A DNA stretch of 64,000 nucleotides, taken from contig NZ_CP102294.1 in NCBI RefSeq assembly GCF_025144665.1, positions 1,116,001-1,180,000 on the forward strand, written 5' to 3'. Shown in pieces: positions 17,638 to 27,428 of this stretch. The DNA comes from Alistipes ihumii AP11. GTDB taxonomy: Bacteria; Bacteroidota; Bacteroidia; Bacteroidales; Rikenellaceae. The notes beneath the pieces are model-generated. The model had not been told where the DNA came from. It saw only the letters and a program-made list of their open reading frames with translations, and ran no database searches. The position numbers and the translations under genes were made by a program. Numbering within the stretch: position 1 is the first letter of the stretch; each line of letters begins with the position of its first letter.

Positions 17638-18337
17638 GCAAACGCGCCTTTACCGGCCCCGACCAGAGCTCCCCTACCCGCCCGGCAAGGCCGCCGGTTC
17701 CGGGCCGGTGACGGCTACGTACCGCACGACAGTCGGAGGGACAAAATCCATTTGCTTTTTCCCAACGCGCCGTTACAACCGTCCGGTCGAAAGAACTGGC
17801 ATGCCCGGGAGCGTGCGGCAAAGGATCACGGATATTCTGCCGCCCCCGGACGGCTTGCAGGGAAAAGGCATCCGCGACCTACCGAACGAGCGGGCGATCT
17901 CTCGACCTCAAGATAAAAAGCGGGACTAACCGTATGCCGCGACAGACCGACACCGCCGAGCCTTTCCCCGAAAGAGACGACATGCACGCGACATCCCGCC
18001 AAAGAAACGACACGCTGACGTCCTCGCCTTCCATGCCGCCGATTCCGACCCGAAACGGCCCGTATTTCGCCAAACAAAACAAGGACGACGCCCCGCCGGC
18101 AGTGCCGAAACCCCAACGCCTGCCCCGGCACGACCCGGAGTATCCTACGGCACACGGTTATCCCCGGTTATCCCCGCTTTTCCTTAATTTATGCCCCTGC
18201 GTCCCTGTACAAGACCGACTATATCCCGCATCACGGAAAAAAAACGGTCCGCACAGCAGAGACCGAACCGCGCTACATCCATCCAACCCTCTCCGTTATT
18301 TGCCGAACACCTGATAAAATACAGAACCAAACCTACG
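17638..18337. other. Convergent intergenic region, no gene recognised
   Basis: About 700 bp. A 126-codon frame (17934-18314) is proline- and arginine-rich without signal or domain and is not accepted as a gene. A short direct repeat GGTTATCCCC occurs twice near 18156-18176. Confidence 0.5.
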
Positions 18338-18371
18338 AAAAAAACAGCGGCGTCCGCATAAGACGCCGCTG
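18338..18371 (-). terminator. Rho-independent terminator of the deoxyhypusine-synthase-like gene
   Basis: Minus strand: CAGCGGCGTC / GACGCCGCTG 10-bp perfect stem, 7-nt loop, then seven T. It lies about 70 bp behind the stop at 18440. Confidence 0.92.
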
Positions 18372-18439
18372 CCTATCCATATCCCGTCTCCAGAAAACCG
18401 GTCTGTCTCTACACCCGGTCCGCCCGGCTTACGGGCAAG

Positions 18440-19414
18440 CTACCAGCCGAGCACATAGGCGAAGATCAGCGGGGCGACGATCGTGGCGTCCGACTCGACG
18501 ATGAATTTCGGCGTATCGGGCAGCAGCTTGCCCCAGGTGATTTTCTCGTTGGGTACGGCGCCCGAATAGGAACCGTACGAAGTGGTCGAGTCCGAAATCT
18601 GGCAGAAATAGGCCCAGCACGGAGTGTCCTCCCACTCCAGATCCTGATACATCATCGGCACGACGCAGATCGGGAAGTCGCCCGAAATGCCCCCGGCAAT
18701 CTGGAAGAAGCCGACGCCTTTCCCGCCGCTGTTGGCGCGATACCACTCCGTCAGGAAGATCATCGTCTCGATACCGCCCTTGACCGTCGAGGCTTTCAGC
18801 TCGCCCTTGATGACATAAGAAGTGAAGATGTTGCCCATCGTGCTGTCCTCCCAGCCCGGAACGATGATCGGGATGTTTTTCTCGCAGGCGGCCAGCATCC
18901 AGCTGTTCTTCGGATCGATCTCGTAATACTGCTCCAGCTCGCCGCTGCGCAGCAGCTTGTACATGAACTCGTAGGGCAGATAGCGCTCGCCCTTGTCGTC
19001 GGCATCCTTCCATATCTTGAAGATATGCCCCTGCAGGCGGCGGAACGCCTCTTCCTCCGGAATGCAGGTATCCGTCACGCGGTTCATATGATTCTCGAGC
19101 AGGTTCCACTCGTCCTGAGGCGTCAGGTCGCGGTAATGCGGTACGCGCTTATAGTGCGAATGAGCCACCAGATTCATGATATCTTCCTCCAGATTGGCGC
19201 CCGTGCAGGTGATGATCTGCACCTTGTCCCGGCGGATCATCTCGGCGAGCGAGATGCCCAGCTCGGCCGTGCTCATCGCGCCGCCCAGCGTGATCATCAT
19301 CTTGCCGCCGGCGTCGATATGGGCTTCGTATCCTTTCGCGGCGTCGATCAGGGCCGCCGCGTTGAAATGGCGGTAGTGATGCGTGATAAACTGTGAAACA
19401 GGTCCCTTTTCCAT
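18440..19414 (-). CDS. Deoxyhypusine synthase family protein
   Basis: 324 residues. The sequence follows deoxyhypusine synthase throughout: the N-terminal FNAAALIDAAKGYE, the NAD-binding MITLGGAMSTAELG, TCTGANLEEDIMNLV, the middle IPIIVPGWEDSTMGN, and the C-terminal SYGSYSGAVPNEKITWGKL with the lysine region used for the enzyme-imine. Eukaryotes and archaea use this enzyme to modify IF5A; bacteria lack that target, and bacterial homologs are thought to make polyamines such as homospermidine or carboxyspermidine intermediates. The true reaction here is not shown. Monocistronic: own -7 box (TACCTTTG, 19454-19447) and terminator. Confidence 0.9.
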   Translation of the reverse strand: MEKGPVSQFITHHYRHFNAAALIDAAKGYEAHIDAGGKMMITLGGAMSTAELGISLAEMIRRDKVQIITCTGANLEEDIMNLVAHSHYKRVPHYRDLTPQDEWNLLENHMNRVTDTCIPEEEAFRRLQGHIFKIWKDADDKGERYLPYEFMYKLLRSGELEQYYEIDPKNSWMLAACEKNIPIIVPGWEDSTMGNIFTSYVIKGELKASTVKGGIETMIFLTEWYRANSGGKGVGFFQIAGGISGDFPICVVPMMYQDLEWEDTPCWAYFCQISDSTTSYGSYSGAVPNEKITWGKLLPDTPKFIVESDATIVAPLIFAYVLGW

Positions 19415-20088
19415 TTTTTATTTGCTGATTAAGGTTTCAAGAGTCACAAAGGTAGCAATTTAAACGGACAATCGGTAAAAAATTCTCGGTCGCCGGCCGC
19501 CTCCGGCAACGGGTCGACAAGAAGCGAGGAAACGCTCCGGTACGGAGGACGCAGTCCTGTCCGGCCCGAGCTCCGATACGAATCGAAACAACGTATAACG
19601 ACCGATCGTCCCCCGATCATATCACTTTCGATCTTTGTCGGCCGGCGGCGGGTGCTTCCGCACTCTTAACACTTCGAACTCGGGTTGCAGACGCCCCGGG
19701 ACGAGAAGACGATCTGCCCGCGCGATTCATAAAGACCGTACTGAATGAAAAAGCATCGGGAGCGACGATTCCGACCGATCACATACATATTCTGCCCTGC
19801 CGCTTCCCACACCCTGTTGTCGCAACTTTCATAATCTCAATCAGACTATCGATACGCTACCGAACCACAGGACTCTTTTCCATGAGCGGTCCGGAGCGGT
19901 CGGACCGTCCGGAACGGCTGCAAAGAGGCATTATAATTACCGGAAATTCAGGATCGCGACGAACGGGACGAATACGGAGACGGTTACGGCAAGCGAACCG
20001 GCCCGAACGATACAGCGGACCGACGCCTCCCCCACATGCCGCCCCGGCCGCCAGCGCGCGGCCCCGCTCGCCACGCAACGCCCCGTAC
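19415..20088. other. Intergenic region with promoter element, otherwise empty
   Basis: TACCTTTG at 19454-19447 is the -7 box for the gene ending at 18440. The rest (about 630 bp) holds no supported gene. A TTCGAACTC string near 19672-19680 recalls a tRNA T-loop, but no tRNA can be folded around it. Confidence 0.5.
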
Positions 20089-20970
20089 CTACTGTTCGAT
20101 ATAGCCGAACCGGCGGAGCTGACGGTCGTCGTTGCGCCAGTTGTCGTTGACCTTGACGAACAGCTGAAGGAAAACCTTCTTGCCCAGAAATTGTTCCAGC
20201 TCCTCGCGGGCCTGCGTTCCGACCCGTTTCAGGCGCTCGCCCCGATGACCGATCACGATGCCTTTCTGGCTCTCTCGCGCCACGTAGATCGTGGCCGATA
20301 TGCGGTCGATCGACGGCTCCTCCTTATACTCCTCGATCGCTATCTCGACCGAATAGGGAATCTCCTTCTCATAGTTCAGGAATATCTTCTCGCGGATGAT
20401 CTCCGAAGCGAAGAAGCGCAGCGTCTTGTCCGTCAGCGCATCCTTCGGATAGAACGGCTCGCCCTCGGGCAAAGCGGCCAGAATCCGGTCGAACAGCCCG
20501 CCGATATTGAAATCGTTCAGGACCGAGACCGGAACGATCTCGGCGTCGGGCAGAATCCCGCGCCACTGCCCGACCAGCTCCTCGAGCCGCTCGGGCGTCG
20601 TCAGATCGATCTTGTTGATAACCAGAATCGTCCGGATACCGCTGCGCGCGATACGGTCGAAAATCTCGCTGCGGCGGTCGGTCCCTTCGACCACGTCGGT
20701 CACGTACAGGATGACGTCGGCGTCCTTGAGCGCCCCCTGCACGAAGCGCATCATCGATTCCTGAAGCTTATAGCTGGGCTTCAGGATGCCCGGCGTATCG
20801 GAATAGACGATCTGGAAATCGTCGCCGTTGACGATGCCCAGTATCCGGTGGCGCGTGGTCTGGGCCTTCGAGGTGATGATCGACAGCCGCTCGCCGACCA
20901 GCGCGTTCATCAGCGTCGACTTGCCCACGTTCGGATTGCCTATGATGTTGACGAAACCTGATCTATGCAT
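20089..20970 (-). CDS. era: GTPase Era
   Basis: 293 residues from the ATG at 20970. G1 is GNPNVGKST (11-19), followed by TTRHRILG switch sequence, G3 DTPG, G4 NKID and the C-terminal KH domain with the diagnostic GIVIGHRGERLKRVG. Era binds 16S rRNA and helps 30S maturation. A -7 box TATCTTTG (20994-20987) lies very near the start, implying a short leader. The longer frame upstream is not used. It is divergent from the alcohol dehydrogenase gene across about 700 bp. Confidence 0.97.
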   Translation of the reverse strand: MHRSGFVNIIGNPNVGKSTLMNALVGERLSIITSKAQTTRHRILGIVNGDDFQIVYSDTPGILKPSYKLQESMMRFVQGALKDADVILYVTDVVEGTDRRSEIFDRIARSGIRTILVINKIDLTTPERLEELVGQWRGILPDAEIVPVSVLNDFNIGGLFDRILAALPEGEPFYPKDALTDKTLRFFASEIIREKIFLNYEKEIPYSVEIAIEEYKEEPSIDRISATIYVARESQKGIVIGHRGERLKRVGTQAREELEQFLGKKVFLQLFVKVNDNWRNDDRQLRRFGYIEQ

Positions 20971-20994
20971 AGCCGTATTTTTAGCCCAAAGATA

Positions 20995-21701
20995 GGTTTT
21001 ATTTGCGGGATGCGAAAATCGGCGTCGCCACGCTCCGCAGCGCTTCCCGCATGTCGCAGCCGGGCGGCAGAAAAGGCACAACGACAGAACGACCAACCGG
21101 ATACGGCAGACCGCCGTGCGGCCGAAACGGCGTATTCCTGCCTTTCCGGCACAGTTCCTCGCATGTCGGCATCCATCGATCGGACGGAACGGCCTATCGG
21201 AAAGGCCGAACAGACCGCACCGGAAAACAACGTGCGAAAGCCCTGCCGTCGCCCGTCGGCACCATATACGCCGTCATAGCGGACGCCGTACGACCTCTAC
21301 CGAAAAGGCGCCCGAATTCTCTTTCGCCGCACGACCGAAACGTACAGGAGAGGCCACGGCCGGACCGCCGCACTGAGACCTCCGCGCCCCGTTCGGAACG
21401 TCCTTGCGATCTCGGGAGCGAAAAGCCCGCCCAATCACCGTGCGAAAATTCACTGCGTTTATTTCCGAATCGGTCCCGATTTTCGCATCTCCCCGGTTTG
21501 AATCCCTTCCGCCGTACATCGGATTTTTCCGACCGCACGCCGTCGGAGAATACGGACCGACGATCCTCACCGACACAGACGGGCAACCTGACGGACCGTC
21601 CGAACGATACGATCCGGTACCGTGAAAAACAACAGAGCGCGTCTTTTTTCGATATATCGTCGAAAAATTGTTTAAATTCGTGGAGAAAAACGTTTTTACC
21701 C
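20995..21701. other. Divergent intergenic region with a palindrome near the dehydrogenase start
   Basis: About 700 bp with no supported gene, although the frame of the dehydrogenase stays open through it by GC bias. Near its end, TTTTTCGA-TATATCG-TCGAAAAA (about 21645-21667) is a near-perfect 23-bp dyad some 35 bp before the GTG start and could be an operator. Confidence 0.5.
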
Positions 21702-22742
21702 GTGCGAGCCTATACTTATATCGAACGAGGAAAGTTCGAGCTGCTGGACAAACCGAAGCCGGAGTTGGAAGATCCGCGCGATGCCATTGTGCGCGTAACG
21801 CTGGGCAGTATCTGCACCAGCGACCTGCATATCAAGCACGGCAGCGTGCCTCGCGCCGTACCGGGCGTTACGGTCGGCCACGAAATGGTGGGTATCGTAG
21901 AACGAGTCGGCCCGGCCGTCACTTCGACCAAGCCCGGCGACCGGGTAACGGTCAATGTCGAAACTTTCTGCGGCGAGTGCTTTTTCTGCAAGCGCGGGTA
22001 TGTGAACAACTGTGCCGATCCGGTCGGCGGCTGGGCGTTAGGCTGCCGTATCGACGGCGGCCAGGCCGAGTACATGCGCGTGCCCCATGCCGATCAGGGA
22101 TTGAACCGTATTCCCGACACGGTCGGCGACGAACAGGCGCTTTTCGTAGGCGACATTCTGGCCACGGGTTTCTGGGCCGCCCGGATCTCGGAAATCGCCG
22201 AAGAAGACACGGTGCTTATTATCGGCGCCGGGCCTACGGGCATCTGTACCCTGCTCTGCGTCATGCTCCGGCATCCGAAACGCATTATCGTCTGCGAAAA
22301 GTCGCCCGAACGAATCCGTTTCGTGCAAGAGCATTATCCCGAAGTGCTGGTCTGCGGGCCCGAGGAATGCCGGCATTTCGTATCCCGCCACAGCGATCAC
22401 GGCGGAGCCGACAGAGTGCTCGAAGTGGCGGGAGCGGACGATACGTTCCGTCTGGCATGGGAGTGCGCCCGTCCCCATGCCGTCGTTACCGTAGTGGCGC
22501 TCTACGACCGGCCTCAAACACTGCCTCTGCCGGACATGTACGGCAAGAATCTCACGTTCAAGACCGGCGGCGTGGACGGCTGCGACTGCGCCGAGATTCT
22601 ACGCCTGATCGAACAGGGCCGGATCGACACCGTGCCGCTTATTACGCACCGTTTTCCACTGAGCCGTATCGACGAGGCTTATCGCCTTTTCGAAAACCGG
22701 CAGGACGGAGTAATCAAAGTGGCGATCGAATGCGGCAAATAA
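21702..22742 (+). CDS. Zinc-dependent alcohol dehydrogenase (medium-chain family)
   Basis: 346 residues using a GTG start at 21702, chosen because the conserved MDR N-terminus (RAYTYIERGKFELLDKP) begins there and no ATG fits. Catalytic zinc ligands are Cys38 (SICTSDLH), His60 and Glu61 (GHEMVG). Structural zinc ligands are Cys90, 93, 96 and 104 (CGECFFCKRGYVNNC). The nucleotide site is VLIIGAGPTG. It oxidises an alcohol or polyol with NAD(P); the substrate cannot be read from sequence, though the butanediol/sorbitol-type subgroup is plausible. It stands alone, with a dyad just upstream that suggests regulation. Confidence 0.88.
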   Translation: MRAYTYIERGKFELLDKPKPELEDPRDAIVRVTLGSICTSDLHIKHGSVPRAVPGVTVGHEMVGIVERVGPAVTSTKPGDRVTVNVETFCGECFFCKRGYVNNCADPVGGWALGCRIDGGQAEYMRVPHADQGLNRIPDTVGDEQALFVGDILATGFWAARISEIAEEDTVLIIGAGPTGICTLLCVMLRHPKRIIVCEKSPERIRFVQEHYPEVLVCGPEECRHFVSRHSDHGGADRVLEVAGADDTFRLAWECARPHAVVTVVALYDRPQTLPLPDMYGKNLTFKTGGVDGCDCAEILRLIEQGRIDTVPLITHRFPLSRIDEAYRLFENRQDGVIKVAIECGK

Positions 22743-22799
22743 CGGCCACGGCTCCGACAATCGACATTCCAATCATATAACCGGCTCCACGTACGCAAT

Positions 22800-22935
22800 C
22801 TCCTCCGACGGAGGAGACTTCACGGCAGGAACCTAACCGGACACGAAACCAGGGGCCGCATGCCGCAGCTAACAGACATAATGACTTTTCCGGGTGCGAA
22901 CATGCTCGGTATGTTGAAGTATATAATTGCCAAAA
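22800..22935 (+). repeat. Dispersed repeat, copy C
   Basis: About 130 bp aligning with 36742-36870 (copy A) and, less fully, with the copy at 53936-54098. Shared blocks include CTCCGACGGA(A/G)GAGACTT, GCCRCAGCYARCAGA and CCGGRTGCRAACATRCTCGG. It is non-coding and lies directly left of the AT-rich island. Confidence 0.6.
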
Positions 22936-22975
22936 ATAAATTTATGATAAAAGCGTATACGCCCTGTTTGCAGAA

Positions 22976-23400
22976 TTAAATTAGCGCATATTTGATTCTT
23001 CCGATCGGTTGCTCATTTTTGCAGTTAAGGTATTGAAAGATTGTCAACACGCTAATCTTTCCGACGATTCGAGTGAACAAAACCCTTATGTATCTTTTGC
23101 ATAATTGCGTACAATCATGAACCGGTCGCACAGCTGCGAGAATAGAATCTCTATCCTTTTTCTTGCTTTGGCAAAGCGAGAGAATGTTGGCTTCCATTCG
23201 CTTCGGATATCATATTCAATGCGATAATTTCCAAATCGGAGAATTTTGGGACGACCTTACAACGTGGCATATTGTCATGTTCATTGACCGGTTTCCTGCC
23301 ATTTGTTTGCAAATGCCGATTTTTTTTGCAAATATCGCATGTAAGAGTACATATGATGAATTGCAATTCATCCAATTCATTAACACCAACAATCTACACG
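22976..23400 (-). mobile_element. IS982-type transposase remnant (internally deleted, frameshifted)
   Basis: Three pieces of one transposase are readable on the minus strand. The N-terminus is in one frame (PKFSDLEIIALNMISEAN, about 23200-23375). A C-terminal block in another frame (LFSQLCDRFMIVRNYAKDT, about 23090-23150) is followed, after a further shift, by TRIVGKISVLTIFQYLN and PIGRIKYALI up to the stop at 22976. These are characteristic of IS982-family transposases. The middle, including most of the catalytic core, is deleted, so the element is dead. Terminal inverted repeats were not identified. Family assignment is from motif memory. Confidence 0.75.
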
Positions 23401-23449
23401 ATCCGTCAGACATAAGTCCTTTAACTTTTCAATTTCACCAACCGTTTTT

Positions 23450-24904
23450 ATGAATAAGTATTTTCTCTGTTTTTTATTCATTTGCTTATCCCCTGAGTTC
23501 GTATTGTCCCAAACGGTTGTTGAACGAAATATCAAAACGGGAAACGAAACCGCTACTGTCAGGGTATGGATTCCTCATACGACAGAACGGGATACAATAA
23601 CAAATGTGTTATATGTTTTTGATGCGGATTATTGTTTCGACATAGTCGCGTCTCATGTCAATTATCTTTTCAATATGTGCCGCACGATACCCCCTGTTTG
23701 TGTTGTCGGCGTTTATTACCCGGGACAAAGAGGCCGGGCATGCGTCGGATTGAATCAAGACAACATGACGCTGGATTCTACGGGTGAATCGTTTTTGCAT
23801 TATATGCAGGATGACGTTTTCCCGGCAGTACAGGACATCATAAAATGTTCTTCATGTTACAACATTTTTTTCGGACACTCCTATTTGGCTGATTATGGCT
23901 GTTTTTTGATGAAGAATAAGTCTGAAATGTTCGATTCGTATTTGCTTTTGGCTCCTGAAAGTGGCATGGTACCTATTTTTGAGAAAAGCGATGTTGCCGA
24001 TAAACGAATCTATATTGCTATTGGAAATCAAGATGCCAAAAGGAGAGTCAAGTTCTCCCGACATCTATCGACGGCTGTAAAAAGGGTTGCCGACAATACG
24101 AACGTAAAGATGCAGATTTTCAACACTGCTACCCATATGTCAATTATTCCCGTAGCACTTACTTCTGGCATCAACTACCTATACAAGGATTTGGTGAACA
24201 AAGATAATATGTCCGAATTTATCAACAGGAAGAAAAGCATTGTAGAAAATTATGAGACATTGTGTTCCTTCAATGCCTTTTATCATTGTAAATTGAGAAA
24301 TGATGCAAGGACCATATTAGACCTTCTGGAATTGTCCAAACCTTGTTCTGTAGAAGAATTTGAAACGGTTCTGGAACATTTACCGGCAACTAATGGGAAT
24401 CACCATGAAATAATCGCTTTCGAGTACTTGAATTTAAAATGTTATGATAAAGCTGAAGCGTATTTCAATCAAGCTATTGATTTATATATAAAAGAAGGGG
24501 CGAGGAATTTCATGAACAACGCTTATGACGGACTGATTCAATTATATGTAGAGAAGAAAGAACCGTCGTCTAACGTGGACCTGATCTACGAAAAGGCTAT
24601 GAGTTCAATGCCCGGAGATTTTGATTTATATTTCAAAAGAGGAAGGTTCAATATCGAGAGCGAATTTAATAATGAAAAAGGTATAACTTTTCTGCAAAAA
24701 TACCTGTCGAATTATAATGAATCGTACAGACTGTATCCTTTGTGCGATGTTTTTTATTATATCGCCTTGGGATATTTTCGATTGGGAGCTTTTCAGGAAG
24801 CACAAAGTTGGATTGATAAATCTTTAGAGAAAAATGCGGGTTATAAAAAATCCAAATTGTTAAAAAATGAAATTTACAGTCTGTTGTCTGAATCAAAAGA
24901 CTAA
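23450..24904 (+). CDS. Exported esterase-like alpha/beta hydrolase with C-terminal TPR region
   Basis: 484 residues. Signal peptide about 1-20 (ends VLSQ). Residues about 25-260 resemble the putative-esterase (PF00756, esterase D) family: VLYVFDADYCFD, nucleophile region FFGHSYLADYG, IYIAIGNQDAK and a late His in NTATHMSII. The serine motif is GHSYLA rather than GHSxGG, so activity may be altered. Residues about 290-484 are helical TPR-like repeats (CYDKAEAYFNQAIDLY). The gene is much more AT-rich than its neighbours and lies beside a transposase remnant, so it was very likely acquired horizontally. Bacteroidota have similar hydrolase-TPR proteins, some linked to siderophore-ester release; that role is not shown here. 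Confidence 0.85.
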   Translation: MNKYFLCFLFICLSPEFVLSQTVVERNIKTGNETATVRVWIPHTTERDTITNVLYVFDADYCFDIVASHVNYLFNMCRTIPPVCVVGVYYPGQRGRACVGLNQDNMTLDSTGESFLHYMQDDVFPAVQDIIKCSSCYNIFFGHSYLADYGCFLMKNKSEMFDSYLLLAPESGMVPIFEKSDVADKRIYIAIGNQDAKRRVKFSRHLSTAVKRVADNTNVKMQIFNTATHMSIIPVALTSGINYLYKDLVNKDNMSEFINRKKSIVENYETLCSFNAFYHCKLRNDARTILDLLELSKPCSVEEFETVLEHLPATNGNHHEIIAFEYLNLKCYDKAEAYFNQAIDLYIKEGARNFMNNAYDGLIQLYVEKKEPSSNVDLIYEKAMSSMPGDFDLYFKRGRFNIESEFNNEKGITFLQKYLSNYNESYRLYPLCDVFYYIALGYFRLGAFQEAQSWIDKSLEKNAGYKKSKLLKNEIYSLLSESKD

Positions 24905-25418
24905 AAGATATATACTCAATCTTTTATGTGTATTCAATTATTACATATTGACAAATCTGACCGGACCGATCATCTGATTTACAATAATTATATGCGCGAA
25001 CCGGACGGAATTCCGTATTCGCACGCTGCCGGCAGTTTCGACAGCCACGATATATTCATCGCTCGTCCCGAGCCCAACCGACGTTCGTCTTGCCGGCCCT
25101 TAAAAGAACGACGGCTACGCCGCCCTAACGACCGGAGTGAAGAACAGGCCAATGCGGATCGGACATCTTTATCCGTACGGTTCTCAACGCCGTCATCGGC
25201 GATACGGCCTAAAAGCTGACATTCGTAAACGGAGACTCCCGGAACGAGGCCCAAACGACCGCAACTGGCGCAAGGAGCCAAGGACGTACATGCCTCGAAA
25301 ACCTTTCTCGACAGGACTTCTTTGCTCTATCATGCAGGAATGCCGACTGTTTTCCGCCCCTGCCGCAGGGGGGACCGCACCTCCGATCCGGAAACGGACA
25401 AGCGGCCGCACGAAACGA
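24905..25418. other. Intergenic region, no gene recognised
   Basis: Composition changes from AT-rich to GC-rich at about 24960-25000, marking the right limit of the acquired island. A weak reverse-oriented resemblance to the dispersed repeat (around 25005-25045) was noted but not accepted. Confidence 0.5.
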
Positions 25419-25889
25419 TCAGTCCGAAACGGCCTCCGCACAGGGACAGACCGAATCGCAAATCGGCCGGCTTCGCTTTCCCTGCCCCGGCCCGTACCCT
25501 CGCCGATGACCGTGCCGGGTCCTCATTGCGGAGCACATCTCGGTCCATTTTTGGTATTGGGCATCGGTCAGCACGGACTTGATCTGCTCGTCCATTTCCT
25601 GCCGCTGCTCGGCGCCGGGACCGAAACGCCTGTCCGAAGGCCGAGCCGACGGCTCGCCGGCGGGACGCCGCGGCGCCTGAGGCATTTCCTTGAAACGATC
25701 GAGCAAAATCCGCTCGATCTGCCGGGCTTGCTCGTCCGAAAGCGACAGTTGCTCGGTCATGCGCTGAGTCATTCTCTCGGCCCGCTGCTCGGGAGTCATT
25801 TTTTGTCTGTCAGGACCCTGAGCCGCAAGGCTCCCCGCCGAGAACAGCAGTACGGCTGCCGCGACGGCCATTCTTACGATGCTTTTCAT
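25419..25889 (-). CDS. Spy/CpxP-like periplasmic protein (DUF4890-type)
   Basis: 156 residues. Signal peptide about 1-23 (ends SLAAQ). The mature part has PEQRAERMTQRMTEQLSLSDEQARQIERI and later DEQIKSVLTDAQYQKWTEM, the helical LTxxQ-like repeats of Spy/CpxP relatives. Such proteins act as periplasmic chaperones or stress sensors in proteobacteria; in Bacteroidota the role is not established. The last 30 residues are basic and Gly/Pro-rich (RTRHGHRRGYGPGQGK), then Cys-containing, which is odd for the family and may be a read-on extension. It appears monocistronic. Confidence 0.8.
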   Translation of the reverse strand: MKSIVRMAVAAAVLLFSAGSLAAQGPDRQKMTPEQRAERMTQRMTEQLSLSDEQARQIERILLDRFKEMPQAPRRPAGEPSARPSDRRFGPGAEQRQEMDEQIKSVLTDAQYQKWTEMCSAMRTRHGHRRGYGPGQGKRSRPICDSVCPCAEAVSD

Positions 25890-26173
25890 ACCTTCAGTTT
25901 TTTATACCGTAATTGCAAAAATAGCTCCGTAACCCTCCGTACGAGCCGGGAAAACCGTGAACCGGAAAATTCCGCGCGCGAAACGCCTTCCGGGCCCCGC
26001 GAACGTTTGACGCAACCTCGCCGGGAAACACGGTGCGCCCCGAGCGGCAGCAACGAATCGGGCGGAAACCCGCCCGGCTAAATTCATATCGACCCGGACC
26101 GATCCGAGCCTCATCGAATACCGAAAATGCTCCCGGCTAAGCGAAGCGCGCCGATGAAAGAAAACGCCCGTGC

Positions 26174-27082
26174 CTATTTCCAAAACCCGGCATCGACCCG
26201 ACTCTCTACGTGGCGCTCGATGCTGTCGGGCAGCGCCGGAAAAAAGTCGATTCCGGTCAGTTCCTCCAAGCGGTCGACGCTCAGCGAATAGTCGGTCCAG
26301 CTTCCTTCCGGCGAGGCGACGTTCGGAAGCCTGAAGGCAATCGCACGCCAACCCTTTTCGGCTCGCGCCAGAAGCGCCTTGAAATAATGCCGAGGGATCC
26401 CCGTCCCGCCCCGGATGCGCCTCAGTCCCGGCTCCAGCTCGCCGCCGGTCACCACATAGATCGAATCGTAGCGGTCGGCCCAGCGGCGAACCTGCTCCTC
26501 GAGCAGCCGCCACTGATTCCTGTTCAGCTTCGGATACTGGGGCGATACGTTCGACAAATAGAACGTAGCGTCGTTTTCGGCCCGACTGTCGTCGCGGTCC
26601 GCCGAAGGAAGCAAATGTCCCCGGTCGAAACCGCTGCCCGCATAGTCGCGGTCGACGGCTGTCGGCCAGCCGCGCGCGACGACTTCCGGATCGCTGCAGA
26701 ACGCGTTCCGCCGCTTCGCACCACGCCTGCGCACGTCTTCCCTCGTCAACAGATAAGCGACCCATGCCGCCTGGCGATAGGCCGTATCGTACAGCAGGGT
26801 ATAGCGTCCCGCCTCGTTACGGATCAGAAACTCGCCGCGCGAACAAGCCGGCAGCTCCAGTCCGGCGCACGGTCTTTGCGGATCAGGCATCCGCCCCGGG
26901 ACGGACGGCATCCCGTCCGCCTTCTCCGCCGGAGGCAACACGGGCACGACCGACACGGCGCCTCCCGTGCGCGAAACCATGCAGCGGAAAACGACGACGG
27001 CCGCAGCCAGCAGGAGCAGCAGCGAGAAAATCAGCTTTCGGTGGACCTTCTTAGAGAGTCTGATCGGCGGGGGCTTTCGCAT
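26174..27082 (-). CDS. Membrane-anchored DNA/RNA non-specific endonuclease
   Basis: 302 residues from the ATG at 27082; the frame further upstream is non-coding. A basic N-terminus and one hydrophobic helix (about 17-33) form a signal anchor. The endonuclease domain (PF01223, NUC1/NucA type) shows the DRGH catalytic motif (residues 153-156 in [15 protein letters not shown]), the metal-binding Asn in the helix after [10 protein letters not shown], and a late VVTGGEL strand. Enzymes of this family cut DNA and RNA outside the cytoplasm for nutrition. Own -7 box TACCTTTG (27107-27100). It lies near the receptor/DUF5689 operon, which may handle the products. Confidence 0.93.
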   Translation of the reverse strand: MRKPPPIRLSKKVHRKLIFSLLLLLAAAVVVFRCMVSRTGGAVSVVPVLPPAEKADGMPSVPGRMPDPQRPCAGLELPACSRGEFLIRNEAGRYTLLYDTAYRQAAWVAYLLTREDVRRRGAKRRNAFCSDPEVVARGWPTAVDRDYAGSGFDRGHLLPSADRDDSRAENDATFYLSNVSPQYPKLNRNQWRLLEEQVRRWADRYDSIYVVTGGELEPGLRRIRGGTGIPRHYFKALLARAEKGWRAIAFRLPNVASPEGSWTDYSLSVDRLEELTGIDFFPALPDSIERHVESRVDAGFWK

Positions 27083-27428
27083 AGGAATACATATCGAGAC
27101 AAAGGTAGCAAATTCCGGAATCATCCCGAAAGCCGCGAAGTCCGCGCAAACCGGGAAAGCGGCTGCGACCGCCGGACGGGTCGAAACCGCAGGCGACGGG
27201 AACATCAGGCTGCCCTGGCAAACCCGTGCCTTCCCGGCAAAGGGACCTGACCGTGCGCACGGCAGAACCGGAAAGCCTCAGCCGCTCCGGACGAGCCTGC
27301 ATTCCGAAAGCACAGTCCGAAAAAAAAACGTATCTTTGCACGGCGCGCCGAGGAACGCACCCACCGCCGCAGGGGAGGAACGGTATTTGCGCCGGCCCCC
27401 GTACGAACCGCACCAAAACGCATCGAAC
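27083..27428. other. Divergent promoter region of the nuclease and obgE
   Basis: TACCTTTG on the minus strand (27107-27100) precedes the nuclease. TATCTTTG on the plus strand (27331-27338) precedes obgE by about 90 bp. No clear -33 element for either. Confidence 0.5.

Noticed and set aside
17934-18314. Possible 126-residue gene
   Set aside because: Proline- and arginine-rich, no signal or domain, no promoter; the surrounding region is empty in all frames.
19650-19720. tRNA-like T-loop string
   Set aside because: No acceptor, D or anticodon arm can be folded around it on either strand.
24990-25050. Inverted fourth copy of the dispersed repeat at the right flank of the AT-rich island
   Set aside because: Similarity is limited to about 30 bp with gaps and could be chance.
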